From contig JALZUG010000012.1 in assembly GCA_023301685.1 (NCBI GenBank), forward strand, positions 1 through 44,425: a stretch of DNA of 44,425 nt. Direction: 5' to 3'. This document shows positions 1-9,679 of the stretch, one piece after another; the stretch's first letter is position 1, and every line of letters begins with the position of its first letter. Both the position numbers and the translations under genes were made by a program. Source of the DNA: Rickettsiaceae bacterium (GTDB taxonomy: Bacteria > Pseudomonadota > Alphaproteobacteria > Rickettsiales > Rickettsiaceae). The notes below the pieces were generated by a model that was not told where the DNA came from, did not search any database, and worked only from the letters and a program-made list of their open reading frames with translations.

Positions 1-2378
1 TCTATCTTTTTTGCCTCAAGCGTCGCTAAATCCAGCATATTCATTATCATCGATGAAAGACGGTTTGAGTTTTGATATACCTCATCCGATAACATCTTCA
101 GCTGCTCTTCATTAAATTTACCCAGACCATCATTTAACATCTCTGCAAAATTCATCACATTACCAACAGGAAGGCGCAGCTCATGATTTACATTGTTCAA
201 TATCCTCTGAGCCGTTGCCCCCAAGCGCTCTATCTCCTTACCCTGATCCTCAACTCTCTCACTGTAGTGCACTACTTTTTCATTTAAATCAGCTACCTCT
301 TCCTCTAGCGTATCTACCTTTGCTTCTGTTGCCTCTTGCTCTTCTTGCTTGGGCTTGACGAAAAAAATAATTGCAGAAGATAATATTAATAAAGCATATA
401 TTAAAATAAACTCTGGAGAACCAAACTTAACTATAAAATTCAAACCACCATAACAACACTGATATAATTGCGCACTTAGATAAAACCCTATAATTATTGC
501 AGGTAACGTTAATTGCCACCCTATCAATAATGAAGCCATCATTAAATTAATAGCAAATAGTAAAACTTGTAACATTGCAAATTTGCTTACAAGAACAAAA
601 AAACAGCTAAATAAAATTAGCATGTAAAAAATAGATATTGGATACCATATATGTATGATTCTTTTCTTTATGCTCGTTGCAATACTAAGTGGCCAAATTG
701 GATACATTGCCATAACTGTACCTGTCACTAGCATAAGAGGATAGATTACTCGCATTAGCTGGCCATTATAACCAAGAAGCTCTGACTGAGTAGAATACAT
801 TGTTGTAATAGTGCAAACAATAAAATATATCCCTAAAAATGTATAAGTTAGATCATTTACCGGTGCTATTTTTTGACAAAAACTTCTAATGCTGAAATTA
901 TTTATCCAATTATAAAAATTATCCCTTTTTTGCCGTTGTAAATATTTTTGTTCATCAAAGTAAGTTGTATCCTTAATACCAACCCAGCCGCCTGGCTGAC
1001 GCAAGAAATAATGCGATCCTATTAAAAAAATAGTATTGCAGAACATTGCAAACAAAAAGCCAATAATATTTTGAGATATTGGCAAAAACCCAGCAGGTAA
1101 AAATTTCCAAATAACCGTTATAATTAAAGCAACCAACATACCAATTAATACAGATTTTGTACTGCTACGAAAACCCAATATAGCCAAAAGAAATGGAGGA
1201 GCAATTAAAGGGGAATAAAAACTACCAGTAAAAATTATTATTCCTAGTAAATCAGTTTCAATCAATGACAAAATAATTGTTCCAAAACCTAATATCAAAG
1301 AAAACAATTTAGCTACAAATAATTCATTTTTTTTATTTTTACTAACTAAGCCATAAATATCATGAGTAAATAATACAGAAGATGCATTAATTCTTGAATC
1401 AGCTGTAGACATAGCAAAAGCAATAATTGCTACTATGATAAAACCTTTTAAACCTGTAAAACTATATGTATCGACAATATAAGGCAAAAGCTGGTTTGAG
1501 TCTATATTAGGATTAATCGTATAAATTATAAATGGTATCCAAGCGATTGTAAATTTTATCATTACAAGAATTATTGCTGAAATAATAAAAGCTTTCTTAA
1601 TTTGACTAATACTACTGCCCATTGAAATTCTTTGAAATTCAGGAGCGGAAATTGTTGGCATTGCAAAATATATAAATAGCAAAACTAAGCTCCAAAAACT
1701 ATTATTTGAACTATCAAATAATACAGTTAGATTGAATTTGGATTCACTCATTGCCGAGCTAATAGTGTAATCCATATTATAAAATTGACTCCATATAGCA
1801 AATCCAAGTAATGGAATTATTACTCCAAAAGCAAGTCCTTGAAAAATATCTGTAAATGTAACTGCACGAATTCCACCAAGGGCAGAGTATATAGTCACTA
1901 TTATACCAGAAATAATAATTGCAATAGTGGGAGTTATACCAATAAAATAAGAAACTACATTACCAAAAACTTTAAATTGCACAGCTATTAATCCAGCTGA
2001 GCCAATCGTCCCCGCAATTGCCGTAATTAGTCTAATTTTATCACCATATAAACTTCCCATAGCTTCAGCAATCGAAGTTGCACCTATAAACTCTCCCATT
2101 CTAGGTACTAAAAAAAATGATATTATAAAAATTGAAACGATTATAGCTGTTGACGCAAACAAATAATAAAAGCCATCAGAGTAAGTTTTGGAGAGCATAA
2201 TGAAAAACCCGCTCCCACTTGCCTTAGTAGCAACAATCGTTGCAACAAGCGCTGCGGTTGAGAAGTTTCTGCCACCAAGTGCGTAATCTTTTATAGTTTT
2301 GACTTTTTGACCATGGCCTAGACCCACTACTAATGTCAAAATTAAAAATCCAATTACTATCGCTATATCTATATTCAT
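1..2378 (-). CDS. Sodium/solute symporter-like sensor histidine kinase fusion (partial; 3' end outside window)
   Basis: About 792 codons are visible from ATG at 2378; the kinase C-terminus lies beyond the left edge. Residues 1-460 look like an SSS/SLC5 symporter with many membrane helices, the family signature GGIRAVTFTDIFQ (168-180) and a conserved STADSRINASS stretch (324-334) near the sodium site. A second block of about six hydrophobic helices follows (511-674). Next come an acidic heptad-like linker (678-725) and a HisKA H-box, NHELRLPVGN, with phospho-acceptor His732. The ATP-binding domain should follow outside the window. CbrA-type kinases join the same two modules, so the likely role is a membrane sensor that couples solute sensing or transport to phosphotransfer. 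The substrate and partner regulator are unknown. No clear ribosome-binding site precedes the ATG. Confidence 0.88.
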   Translation of the reverse strand, partial: MNIDIAIVIGFLILTLVVGLGHGQKVKTIKDYALGGRNFSTAALVATIVATKASGSGFFIMLSKTYSDGFYYLFASTAIIVSIFIISFFLVPRMGEFIGATSIAEAMGSLYGDKIRLITAIAGTIGSAGLIAVQFKVFGNVVSYFIGITPTIAIIISGIIVTIYSALGGIRAVTFTDIFQGLAFGVIIPLLGFAIWSQFYNMDYTISSAMSESKFNLTVLFDSSNNSFWSLVLLFIYFAMPTISAPEFQRISMGSSISQIKKAFIISAIILVMIKFTIAWIPFIIYTINPNIDSNQLLPYIVDTYSFTGLKGFIIVAIIAFAMSTADSRINASSVLFTHDIYGLVSKNKKNELFVAKLFSLILGFGTIILSLIETDLLGIIIFTGSFYSPLIAPPFLLAILGFRSSTKSVLIGMLVALIITVIWKFLPAGFLPISQNIIGFLFAMFCNTIFLIGSHYFLRQPGGWVGIKDTTYFDEQKYLQRQKRDNFYNWINNFSIRSFCQKIAPVNDLTYTFLGIYFIVCTITTMYSTQSELLGYNGQLMRVIYPLMLVTGTVMAMYPIWPLSIATSIKKRIIHIWYPISIFYMLILFSCFFVLVSKFAMLQVLLFAINLMMASLLIGWQLTLPAIIIGFYLSAQLYQCCYGGLNFIVKFGSPEFILIYALLILSSAIIFFVKPKQEEQEATEAKVDTLEEEVADLNEKVVHYSERVEDQGKEIERLGATAQRILNNVNHELRLPVGNVMNFAEMLNDGLGKFNEEQLKMLSDEVYQNSNRLSSMIMNMLDLATLEAKKI

Positions 2379-2462
2379 TTGTATACTTATTAAAAAGTTT
2401 TATTTTAGAGTTATACATTGTTTTTTATACAACCGCTAGTATAATGAATATTAACTATTTCG

Positions 2463-3908
2463 TCACTCCCCTTGAGCTAAAGAGTAACCTCTTTTACCAT
2501 CAAACTCGTAAAGGTTCTCGACTTTCACAAAATCAATTCCTGCATCAACAAATTTTTCAAGTAGGTTTGATATATCAGTATGAGTAATAGTTCCTGAGTC
2601 TGGCATAAATCTACAACACCAATGATCAGATTCAAGCATATATTCATCATCACGTGGCCAAACTTTCAGGCCTTTGCTTGCTATAGTTTTCATCACCATC
2701 TTTCCTGCATCTAAAATATTAACTTTTCTAGCAACTTCTTCAGCTGACTTTGCATGAATATCAACAAAAACATCAACACCTACTAAAGTTTTTTCTTCCG
2801 AATCATTAATTTCATAGCTGAAATTTTTAGACCCAGCTTCTGACGCTTTATAATCAGCGACTTTTAGTTTTATTGGCTTCATACCTAGTCTTGAAACAAC
2901 TTCTTCAGCAAATTCCTTTGTACCAACTTTTTTTGTTGAAATCTTATCATTATAAATGTCAACTGTATGCACTCCATCTTCAATAGTTTTTTTCCAAGCA
3001 TTCTCAATTGTAGTTGCTACATCTCCTTGACCAATATGAACAAGCATCATTATGGCTCCATTAAGCAAACCCGATGGATTTGCAATATTTTTCCCAGCAA
3101 TATCAGGGGCAGAACCGTGAATTGCTTCAAACATTGCATAATCCTTTCCAATATTTGCAGAACCCGCTAAACCAACAGATCCAGAAATTTCTGCGGTAAT
3201 ATCTGAAATAATATCTCCAAATAAGTTTGAAGTGACGACTACATCAAAAGCTTGCGGCTGAGTTGCAATACGCGCAGTACCAATATCAACTATATAATGA
3301 TCATTTTCAATTTGAGGATATTCTTTTGCAATCTCGTCAAACACCTGATGAAAAATCCCGTCAGAAAACTTCATAATATTATCTTTACTAAAGCAAGTTA
3401 CTTTCTTACGGCTATTTTTTACTGCATATTCAAAAGCATATCTTACAATCTTTTCGCACCCAGTGCGGCTAATCAATTTCATTGATTCGCGCATATTCCT
3501 TGTATGTCTGTATTCAATGCCTGCATAAAGATCTTCTTCATTTTCCCTTACAATCACTACATCAAGCTCTGGGTGTTTAGTTGCAACAAATGGAGAATAT
3601 GAAATTGACGGACGTACATTTGCATATAGCCCTAGCGCCTTGCGAAGAGTCACATTCAGGCTTTTATAACCACCTCCTTGCGGAGTAGTAATTGGCGCTT
3701 TTAGCAAAACTCTTGTACGCTCTATAGATTCCCAAGTGTCGCTTGCAATACCGGACGTATAATTCTTCTTGTAAAGTTTTTCACCAATCTCAATCATTTC
3801 AACTCTGATTTTCGCCTCTGCCTTACGCAAAATATACATTATAGCGTCCATAATCTCAGGGCCTATACCATCACCATTTGCAACAGTAATTGGAACTATT
3901 TCAGACAT
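2463..3908 (-). CDS. icd: NADP-type isocitrate dehydrogenase, Rickettsia/Thermus-like long form
   Basis: 481 residues. The enzyme oxidatively decarboxylates isocitrate to 2-oxoglutarate in the TCA cycle. The N-terminal NGDGIGPEIM (11-20) is the family opening. The substrate loop SLNVTLRKALGLYANVRP (83-100) carries the isocitrate-contacting Ser and Arg residues, and NLFGDIISDITAEISGSVG supplies the metal-binding Asp residues. The extra C-terminal domain beyond about residue 340 is typical of the longer Thermus/rickettsial form rather than the 416-residue E. coli form. The start is ATG with a purine-rich GTGAGAA a few bases upstream. It is a single gene with its own extended -10 promoter. NADP preference is inferred from the family, not read from a decisive residue. 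Confidence 0.95.
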   Translation of the reverse strand: MSEIVPITVANGDGIGPEIMDAIMYILRKAEAKIRVEMIEIGEKLYKKNYTSGIASDTWESIERTRVLLKAPITTPQGGGYKSLNVTLRKALGLYANVRPSISYSPFVATKHPELDVVIVRENEEDLYAGIEYRHTRNMRESMKLISRTGCEKIVRYAFEYAVKNSRKKVTCFSKDNIMKFSDGIFHQVFDEIAKEYPQIENDHYIVDIGTARIATQPQAFDVVVTSNLFGDIISDITAEISGSVGLAGSANIGKDYAMFEAIHGSAPDIAGKNIANPSGLLNGAIMMLVHIGQGDVATTIENAWKKTIEDGVHTVDIYNDKISTKKVGTKEFAEEVVSRLGMKPIKLKVADYKASEAGSKNFSYEINDSEEKTLVGVDVFVDIHAKSAEEVARKVNILDAGKMVMKTIASKGLKVWPRDDEYMLESDHWCCRFMPDSGTITHTDISNLLEKFVDAGIDFVKVENLYEFDGKRGYSLAQGE

Positions 3909-3941
3909 AAAATTCTCACTTTTGTTAATTTATAATAGAAG

Positions 3942-3950
3942 AGTATAGCA
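3942..3950 (-). promoter_or_regulatory. Extended -10 promoter candidate for icd
   Basis: On the minus strand the sequence TGCTATACT gives a TGN-TATACT extended -10 element about 33 nt upstream of the icd ATG. No good -35 hexamer sits at the usual distance, which is tolerated with an extended -10. This is a pattern match only. Confidence 0.4.
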
Positions 3951-4011
3951 TGCCCTTTGGTAGAGAAACGATTATTTCATAAGATCAGATGATATTTACT
4001 CAGCTGCTGTG

Positions 4012-4120
4012 CTTAGACACTGTTAGCTAATTATAGCAACGCCTCATTTGGCTCTTTTTTGCTGCAAATTGAAAATGACTTAAAATATAACATTCCCATA
4101 ATTAGCTAACAGTGTCTAAG
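4012..4120. repeat. 23-bp perfect inverted repeat at the 3' end of tlc
   Basis: Positions 4012-4034 and 4098-4120 are exact reverse complements (23/23) separated by 63 nt. The right arm contains the last codons and stop of tlc (Asp-Thr-Val-Ser-stop), so the left arm is an inverted copy of coding sequence. In the tlc transcript the arms would form a long stem immediately after the stop codon. There is no following U-run, so it is not a classical intrinsic terminator, though it could act as a 3' stabiliser. Confidence 0.9.
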
Positions 4121-5631
4121 ACTTTCTTATAATCATCATTTAGTAGCTTTACACCAAAAATCCATACTAAACACACAACAACAAACACGGTCAATAAAAA
4201 ACCCGCGATATCTTCATGATGCGCTGCCGGGAAAATTGTAAATGTAACCATCTGAACAGATGCACCAATTGATTTACCCAGCTTTGCACCAAGCACATCA
4301 ACCGCAGCTTTACCCTTAGTTTTCATTTCTTTGTCGAGAGGTATATACACCATTTCTTTTGTAGCATCAAATAATGAGTATTTTGCACCTTTGCCAAGTA
4401 TATTTTGAAGACCACCAATAAATACTACAACAGCTAATGGCGCAGCTGAAATAACACCAGCTAAAATTATATCTAAATATTCTTCAATCAATACGAATGA
4501 GAAAAACATGCTACCAGCTAAAAAGATCATAACTGGAGTTAATACTGCACCCCAAAACCATCCAAACTTTCGAATTACTGTACTACCGATCAAGATAAAT
4601 ACAAGCGTTGAAACGCCAGTCCAAAACAACACATCACCCATATAAGCCATAAAATCCACAGTTTCTGGATACATTGCTTTAACACGTGACATCCATAGCC
4701 CTTCAATTAAGTTTACAGACGTACTATAAGATACCATCAGGATACAGATTACTGCTAAATACTTAGACGTAAATACCATTTTAGCACTATCTATTAGACC
4801 TAATTTTAGTATATCAGTCCGCTTATTCTTAAACTTTATCCCTTTTAAAGTTTCAACATTCTTAACTTCAACAAATCGATGTAATGCAAGGCAAATAATT
4901 CCAGAAAACAACATCAGCAATGTCATCGACTTTAAAACAACCTCGGAATTATTGCTAATATCTGAAAATAACGGAAGTAATATATGATCGCACTTGGTAA
5001 AATATACTATAAGCTTTCCTGATATAAGCAAATTCATCTGGCCAAATAAACCAAAAAATATATAAAATCTTTTGGCTTCTTCCGTTTTAGTAATCTTATT
5101 AGCAAGCTGCCAAAAGAATAGGAAGAAAACAATCACCGGCCACAGTTCCCCCATTATGTAAAATAGTATATAACTCCAATTACCCCACATTACTATGAAC
5201 CACTTCAAATGCGGCAATAATTCTATGTAATGCTCAACAAGCTCAGGGGCAGGATGAAAAAATTCTTGATTTGGAAAAATGACAAAGGCAAAAAATGCAA
5301 AAAAACCTAGGAAAGTGCATACAATAATTCGAAACACCTGTTCAGTTGTCATAATATTACATAACTTTGTATATAAAATTACGAAGAGTATACCCATTGG
5401 CATCTCTCCCCAAAGCTTGATAAAACTAAGTACTTCAGTACCAATCATAGTTACAACAAAACCATCCTTGATACTTCTGACTAAATTCTGATTTAACAAT
5501 ATAAATAGCATTAAAAATGCCATTGGTAAGAATTTGGTCAGTTCATATGAACGGACTGGCCAAAGCGCAAACCTTAATTTACTATGACGTAATTTTGTAA
5601 ACCAACTAATTGATTGTGATATTTCACTCAC
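4102..5631 (-). CDS. tlc: ATP/ADP translocase (nucleotide transport protein, NTT family)
   Basis: 509 residues, mostly hydrophobic, with about 12 predicted membrane helices. This is the size and character of the rickettsial/chlamydial/plastid NTT carriers that exchange bacterial ADP for host ATP across the inner membrane. The N-terminal region matches the family: a short polar leader, a [15 protein letters not shown] helix, then [15 protein letters not shown]. The C-terminal region has the conserved [20 protein letters not shown] stretch. The start is GTG with TTAGG six bases upstream; no nearby ATG would keep helix 1. Rickettsiales often carry several paralogues with different nucleotide specificity, so ATP/ADP exchange is the family default and not proven here. 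The gene has its own TTGACA-type promoter. Confidence 0.95.
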   Translation of the reverse strand: MSEISQSISWFTKLRHSKLRFALWPVRSYELTKFLPMAFLMLFILLNQNLVRSIKDGFVVTMIGTEVLSFIKLWGEMPMGILFVILYTKLCNIMTTEQVFRIIVCTFLGFFAFFAFVIFPNQEFFHPAPELVEHYIELLPHLKWFIVMWGNWSYILFYIMGELWPVIVFFLFFWQLANKITKTEEAKRFYIFFGLFGQMNLLISGKLIVYFTKCDHILLPLFSDISNNSEVVLKSMTLLMLFSGIICLALHRFVEVKNVETLKGIKFKNKRTDILKLGLIDSAKMVFTSKYLAVICILMVSYSTSVNLIEGLWMSRVKAMYPETVDFMAYMGDVLFWTGVSTLVFILIGSTVIRKFGWFWGAVLTPVMIFLAGSMFFSFVLIEEYLDIILAGVISAAPLAVVVFIGGLQNILGKGAKYSLFDATKEMVYIPLDKEMKTKGKAAVDVLGAKLGKSIGASVQMVTFTIFPAAHHEDIAGFLLTVFVVVCLVWIFGVKLLNDDYKKVLDTVS

Positions 5632-5671
5632 TTCAAACCTAACTTCCCATTTAAATAAATTGCTCCTGTGT

Positions 5672-5700
5672 AAGCTAATTCAATGCATACCTACTGTCAA
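5672..5700 (-). promoter_or_regulatory. Sigma70-like promoter candidate for tlc
   Basis: On the minus strand a perfect TTGACA (5700-5695) is followed after 17 nt by TAGCTT (5677-5672), a weak -10 that keeps the conserved T1, A2 and T6. It lies about 40 nt upstream of the tlc GTG start. The -35 is convincing and the -10 is marginal. Confidence 0.4.
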
Positions 5701-5755
5701 CGCAAGGAGTCATAAAAATTGTTTCAGTTTTTTACTTAACATTAATTGGCTTTAA

Positions 5756-5872
5756 TTCTGGCTTGAACAGGCCTTTGAAAAAGGTTCTCTATATTTACCA
5801 GCTTATCAAGCAATAAGGAAACATTTAATCTACTTCAATAAATTTACTAAAAGATGTACAAAATGCTTCTAA
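5756..5872 (+). pseudogene. Possible frameshifted 5' part of the gene at 5883
   Basis: This stretch is open in a different frame from the downstream gene and would read FWLEQAFEKGSLYLPAYQA and onward, a protein-like composition, with no start codon of its own. Near 5826 the plausible protein text moves into the frame of the 5883 gene, which is itself open from 5829 (reading STSINLLKDVQNASKQNF before its ATG). A single indel would join the two. The family is not recognised, so this remains a suspicion. Confidence 0.25.
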
Positions 5873-5882
5873 ACAAAATTTT

Positions 5883-6167
5883 ATGGAGAAAGACCAAGGC
5901 TGGAATAAGACAGATTTAACAAGCTTAGATACGGTTTTTAAGTATATTGTAGATTCTGGCATATTTAGAGCTTTAAGCGTCACTAAACATAATTTTAATG
6001 ACGAGCCTTTAGAATTAAATTTAACTTACAAGAATGGAAGTCAATCCAATACTCAAATTTATAAAGACGTTATGGGTTTGATTTCTATATTCTACTCTGC
6101 TTCTAAAGTTACGCCAGAGTCATTTGCAATTGAAAATAGCACGGATTTGATGGGTGATAATGGCTAA
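5883..6167 (+). CDS. Small protein of unknown function (94 aa), possibly a gene remnant
   Basis: The product is a 94-residue soluble-looking, acidic protein with no signal peptide, membrane helix or motif that I recognise. The ATG has no Shine-Dalgarno sequence. The frame is open upstream to 5829 with sensible residues, so the ATG may be internal to a once longer gene whose 5' part (5756-5872) is now in another frame. It ends 33 nt before the fumC terminator hairpin, convergent with fumC. It could be a real short gene or the tail of a decayed accessory gene. Confidence 0.4.
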   Translation: MEKDQGWNKTDLTSLDTVFKYIVDSGIFRALSVTKHNFNDEPLELNLTYKNGSQSNTQIYKDVMGLISIFYSASKVTPESFAIENSTDLMGDNG

Positions 6168-6199
6168 AAAGTTAGGAGTAACTTGCAAATAAAAAGCTA

Positions 6200-6241
6200 T
6201 ATATAGATCAATTCGCTGACGACAGCAAATTGATCTATATA
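6200..6241 (-). terminator. Hairpin terminator after fumC
   Basis: A perfect 14-bp inverted repeat, tatatagatcaatt (6200-6213) and aattgatctatata (6228-6241), encloses a 14-nt loop. On the minus strand it starts 7 nt after the fumC stop and is followed by a T-rich run (CTTTTTATTT). It probably ends the pdh-lpdA-chpT-fumC transcript. On the plus strand it follows the 94-residue gene but has no U-run. Confidence 0.7.
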
Positions 6242-6248
6242 ATAGCAC

Positions 6249-7637
6249 CTATTCACCAATCATATTTTCTGGGACTACAAACTTATCAAAGTCTTCAACA
6301 GATATTATACCAAGCTCAATTGCTGCTTCTTTTAATGTTGTGCCATCAGCGAAGGCTTTTTTGGCAATTTTTGCAGCATTATCGTATCCTATATGTGGAT
6401 TCAGTGCGGTAACAAGCATCAGTGATTCATCACGTAGTGAATTTATTCTATCGATATTAGGCTGAATTCCATCAATACAATTATCAACTAAACTTACCAT
6501 TGCATCGCTAAGTAGATTAGTCGAATGTATTACGTTTTGGATAATTAGTGGCTTAAATACGTTGAGTTCAAAATGACCGTTTGATCCACCAACAGTAACT
6601 GCCACATGGTTTCCCATCACCTGTGCGCAAACCATTGTCATCGCTTCGCACTGAGTTGGATTAATCTTTCCTGGCATAATTGATGATCCTGGCTCATTGG
6701 CTGGCAAATTTAACTCTCCTATACCACAACGCGGGCCAGATCCAAGTAATCTTATATCATTTGCAATCTTCATCATGCTAACTGCAATTGTATTTAGTGT
6801 TCCAGAAAACTCTACAAGCGCATCATTACACGCAAGGGCTTCAAACTTGTTAGGTGCAGTTTTGAAACCATAACTTGTAAAGCTTGATACTTCTTCAGCA
6901 AATTTCTTGGCAAAACCTGGTTTGCAATTTATACCAGTTCCAACAGCCGTACCACCTTGAGCTAAAAAATGTACATTCTCAAGCGACTTTTTAACTCTCT
7001 CTAGATTAAATTCTATTTGCTTAGCATAACCCGAAAATTCCTGACCTAGTGTAACTGGCGTTGCATCTTGCAAATGTGTACGGCCTATTTTTACAATTGA
7101 TTTCCATTCTTTTGCCTTCTTCTCAAGACTTTTATGAATTTTCTTTAGTGCTGGAATAAGTTTTTCATTAACACTAACAACCGTTGCAATATGCATTGCT
7201 GTTGGAAATACATCATTTGAAGACTGCCCCATATTAACATGATCATTTGGATGAACCGGGGATTTTCCACCTTTTTTACTAGTAAGTTTTTCATTTGAAA
7301 TGCTAGCAAGCACTTCATTCATATTCATATTTGACTGAGTACCTGAACCTGTTTGCCATACGACTAGTGGAAAATTATCATCAAATTCACTACCTAAAAC
7401 TCTATCAGCAGAATTAATTATAGCATTTGCAATATCTTTATCTAGAGCCGCCATATCTGAATGCACTTTAGCAGCTGATCTTTTTAAAATAGCTAGAGCT
7501 CTTACCATTTCCATTGGCATTTTCTGTTCTGCTATTTTAAAATTATTAATTGATCTCTGAGTCTGAGCGCCCCAATAATACTTATCTTCAACCTTAATTT
7601 CACCTATAGAATCAGTCTCTATTCTGTATTCACTCAT
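6249..7637 (-). CDS. fumC: Class II fumarate hydratase
   Basis: 462 residues, the normal length for the oxygen-stable, iron-free fumarase that hydrates fumarate to L-malate. The superfamily signature [10 protein letters not shown] is at 317-326, with the catalytic serine at 318. [10 protein letters not shown] (185-194) carries the catalytic-site His188, and [14 protein letters not shown] (97-109) is the N-terminal substrate motif. The start is ATG with GAGG five bases upstream. It is the last gene of a six-gene run (pdhA, pdhB, pdhC, lpdA, chpT, fumC), 10 nt after chpT, and a hairpin terminator follows its stop. The length and motif set separate it from argininosuccinate lyase and aspartase relatives, although aspartase shares much of the signature. 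Confidence 0.96.
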   Translation of the reverse strand: MSEYRIETDSIGEIKVEDKYYWGAQTQRSINNFKIAEQKMPMEMVRALAILKRSAAKVHSDMAALDKDIANAIINSADRVLGSEFDDNFPLVVWQTGSGTQSNMNMNEVLASISNEKLTSKKGGKSPVHPNDHVNMGQSSNDVFPTAMHIATVVSVNEKLIPALKKIHKSLEKKAKEWKSIVKIGRTHLQDATPVTLGQEFSGYAKQIEFNLERVKKSLENVHFLAQGGTAVGTGINCKPGFAKKFAEEVSSFTSYGFKTAPNKFEALACNDALVEFSGTLNTIAVSMMKIANDIRLLGSGPRCGIGELNLPANEPGSSIMPGKINPTQCEAMTMVCAQVMGNHVAVTVGGSNGHFELNVFKPLIIQNVIHSTNLLSDAMVSLVDNCIDGIQPNIDRINSLRDESLMLVTALNPHIGYDNAAKIAKKAFADGTTLKEAAIELGIISVEDFDKFVVPENMIGE

Positions 7638-7647
7638 AGTATCCTCG

Positions 7648-8271
7648 CTATTTTTTATTCATTCTAAATTCTAATGAATCTGTAGATTTTACAACTTTTA
7701 ACTCATAATTTCTATGAACACATATAGCATTAATGTAATGCTCACGGCAATTACTCACGGCAACAGGAATTCTAGGAACTCCTTTTAAAACACTCAAATT
7801 GTCTTCTTTAATTACAATATTTTTTCCAGTAGATTTTATTATAATTGGAATTTCATCTGCTTCTGGAATAGAAATCATTACTTCTCCTCCAGAAATTGTA
7901 GCATCACTAGCAATAACTGCTAAACATATTACTGCTTTGGCTGTCATAGAATTTATATATATTAAGCCCGAAGCATATTCTATCGAAAGCTTTATATTAG
8001 TATCTACAAAAAAGTCTTGAAGTAGCTTAGATAGATTTACCAAACTAAACTTATTTTCTCCTTCTGAAAGACCATATGCTGTTCTAAAAAACTTAATTCT
8101 TTTAACTAAGTTTGCAGACTCAACTACAGCAAGCTCTTGCGCCTGATTACCAATCTCTTTATTATCATTATCAATTAGGCTTAAACAATTATCTACTGTA
8201 CCAATAGACCCTGCTAAATCATGGCATAGTTTAGCATTTAACGCTTGCGATAATTCTATAATTTTAGGCAT
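7648..8271 (-). CDS. chpT: Histidine phosphotransferase ChpT
   Basis: 207 residues. The N-terminal helix carries [18 protein letters not shown], the ChpT hallmark, with phospho-accepting His17. The first half is a DHp-like helical hairpin and the second half a degenerate GHKL ATPase-like domain with no ATP-binding motifs, as known for ChpT. In alphaproteobacteria ChpT passes phosphate from CckA to the response regulators CtrA and CpdR, linking cell-cycle and developmental control to kinase input. Here it sits inside the pyruvate dehydrogenase operon, 19 nt after lpdA and 10 nt before fumC, so it is probably co-transcribed with central carbon metabolism. The assignment rests on the motif and length; overall conservation in this family is low. 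Confidence 0.85.
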   Translation of the reverse strand: MPKIIELSQALNAKLCHDLAGSIGTVDNCLSLIDNDNKEIGNQAQELAVVESANLVKRIKFFRTAYGLSEGENKFSLVNLSKLLQDFFVDTNIKLSIEYASGLIYINSMTAKAVICLAVIASDATISGGEVMISIPEADEIPIIIKSTGKNIVIKEDNLSVLKGVPRIPVAVSNCREHYINAICVHRNYELKVVKSTDSLEFRMNKK

Positions 8272-8290
8272 TTATCCACTCTTCAATAAA

Positions 8291-9670
8291 TTAAATATGT
8301 ATAGGCTTGTCAAAAGCCTGCAATACTGATTCATGCATCATTTCAGATAATGTTGGATGAGGAAAAATAGTATTCATTAAGTCTATTTCCGTCCCTTCCA
8401 TCTCCTTTGCAACTACATAACCTTGAATAAGCTCTGTAACATCAGAACCGATCATATGTGCACCAAGTATCTCTCCTGTTTTTGCATCAAAAATAGTCTT
8501 AACTAACCCTTCTTCATCACCAACAATTAATGCTTTTGCATTTGCATAAAATGGGAACCTTCCAACTTTTATATTATGACCTGCATCAATTGCAGCCTTT
8601 TCTGTTAAACCTACACTTGCAATCTGAGGACTCGAATAAGTACAACCAGGTATATTCGTTTTAGTCATTTTATGTGGCTTTTTACCGGCTATATTTTCTG
8701 CTGCAATAACCCCTTCATGACTAGCTTTATGGGCAAGCCAAGGAGCTCCAGCAACATCACCTATTGCATAAACCTCGCTATCTGATGTTTGCATCACTCC
8801 ATTTGTTATAATGTGCCCACGGTCAAGTTTTACTTTAGTTTTATTGAGTCCAATATTTTCAGTATTTCCAATAATTCCAACAGCCATTAGCAATATTTCA
8901 GAATCAATTTTTTCCATTTTACCAGCATACTCAAACTGTACAGAAACACCGGATTTACTAGCTTTTTGAGATACTAGCTTAACACCAGTTTTAAACTTTA
9001 TACCTTTAGACTCAAAAGACTTTCTAGCCATTTTAGATATTTCTTCATCTTCCACTGGAAGTATTCTATCAGCAGCTTCCAAAACAGTTACATTCGCACC
9101 AAGTGCGTTATAGAAACATGCAAACTCAATACCAATTGCACCAGATCCTACTACTACCATTGATTTTGGTGTGGATTTTGGAACTAACGCCTCTTTATAA
9201 GTCCAAATATTTTTCCCATTTGGCTCAAAACCATCTAATATTCTAGCTCTTGCACCTGTTGCAATGATAATATTTTTAGCCTTGACTTGAGTCTTACCAT
9301 CAATAATTAATTGCTTAGAGTTTTCAAACTTAGCTTCGCCTTTAATGACAGTAACTTTATTTTTCTTTAAAAGCCCAGCAATTCCACCAACTAATTTAGA
9401 CGATACTCCCCTTGATCTTTCAACAATTTTTTCAATATTAAACTCAACATTTTGTGCTTTGATACCATACTCTTCTGCGTGAAGCATTTTTTGGTATAGT
9501 TCGGCTGATTTTAGTAATGCTTTTGTTGGAATACATCCCCAATTCAAACATATGCCTCCTAAATGCTCTCTTTCAATTACTGCAGTTTTTTGCCCTAATT
9601 GTGCAGCACGAATCGCTGCTACATAACCACCAGGACCACCACCTAAAACAACTAAATCAAAATTTTCCAT
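8291..9670 (-). CDS. lpdA: Dihydrolipoamide dehydrogenase (E3)
   Basis: 459 residues. This FAD enzyme reoxidises the dihydrolipoyl groups of 2-oxoacid dehydrogenase complexes and reduces NAD. The FAD-binding GGGPGGYVAA is at the N-terminus. The redox-active disulfide is in GGICLNWGCIPTK (Cys41, Cys46). The NAD-binding GSGAIGIEFA lies in the middle, AIGDVAGAPWLAHKA is the second FAD motif, and the C-terminal HPHPTLSE-like region (FPHPTLSEMMHE) has the catalytic His-Glu pair. There is no N-terminal lipoyl domain. It lies 9 nt after pdhC, so it is most likely the E3 of the pyruvate complex, although E3 is often shared with the 2-oxoglutarate complex. Confidence 0.97.
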   Translation of the reverse strand: MENFDLVVLGGGPGGYVAAIRAAQLGQKTAVIEREHLGGICLNWGCIPTKALLKSAELYQKMLHAEEYGIKAQNVEFNIEKIVERSRGVSSKLVGGIAGLLKKNKVTVIKGEAKFENSKQLIIDGKTQVKAKNIIIATGARARILDGFEPNGKNIWTYKEALVPKSTPKSMVVVGSGAIGIEFACFYNALGANVTVLEAADRILPVEDEEISKMARKSFESKGIKFKTGVKLVSQKASKSGVSVQFEYAGKMEKIDSEILLMAVGIIGNTENIGLNKTKVKLDRGHIITNGVMQTSDSEVYAIGDVAGAPWLAHKASHEGVIAAENIAGKKPHKMTKTNIPGCTYSSPQIASVGLTEKAAIDAGHNIKVGRFPFYANAKALIVGDEEGLVKTIFDAKTGEILGAHMIGSDVTELIQGYVVAKEMEGTEIDLMNTIFPHPTLSEMMHESVLQAFDKPIHI

Positions 9671-9679
9671 AAACCGCTC

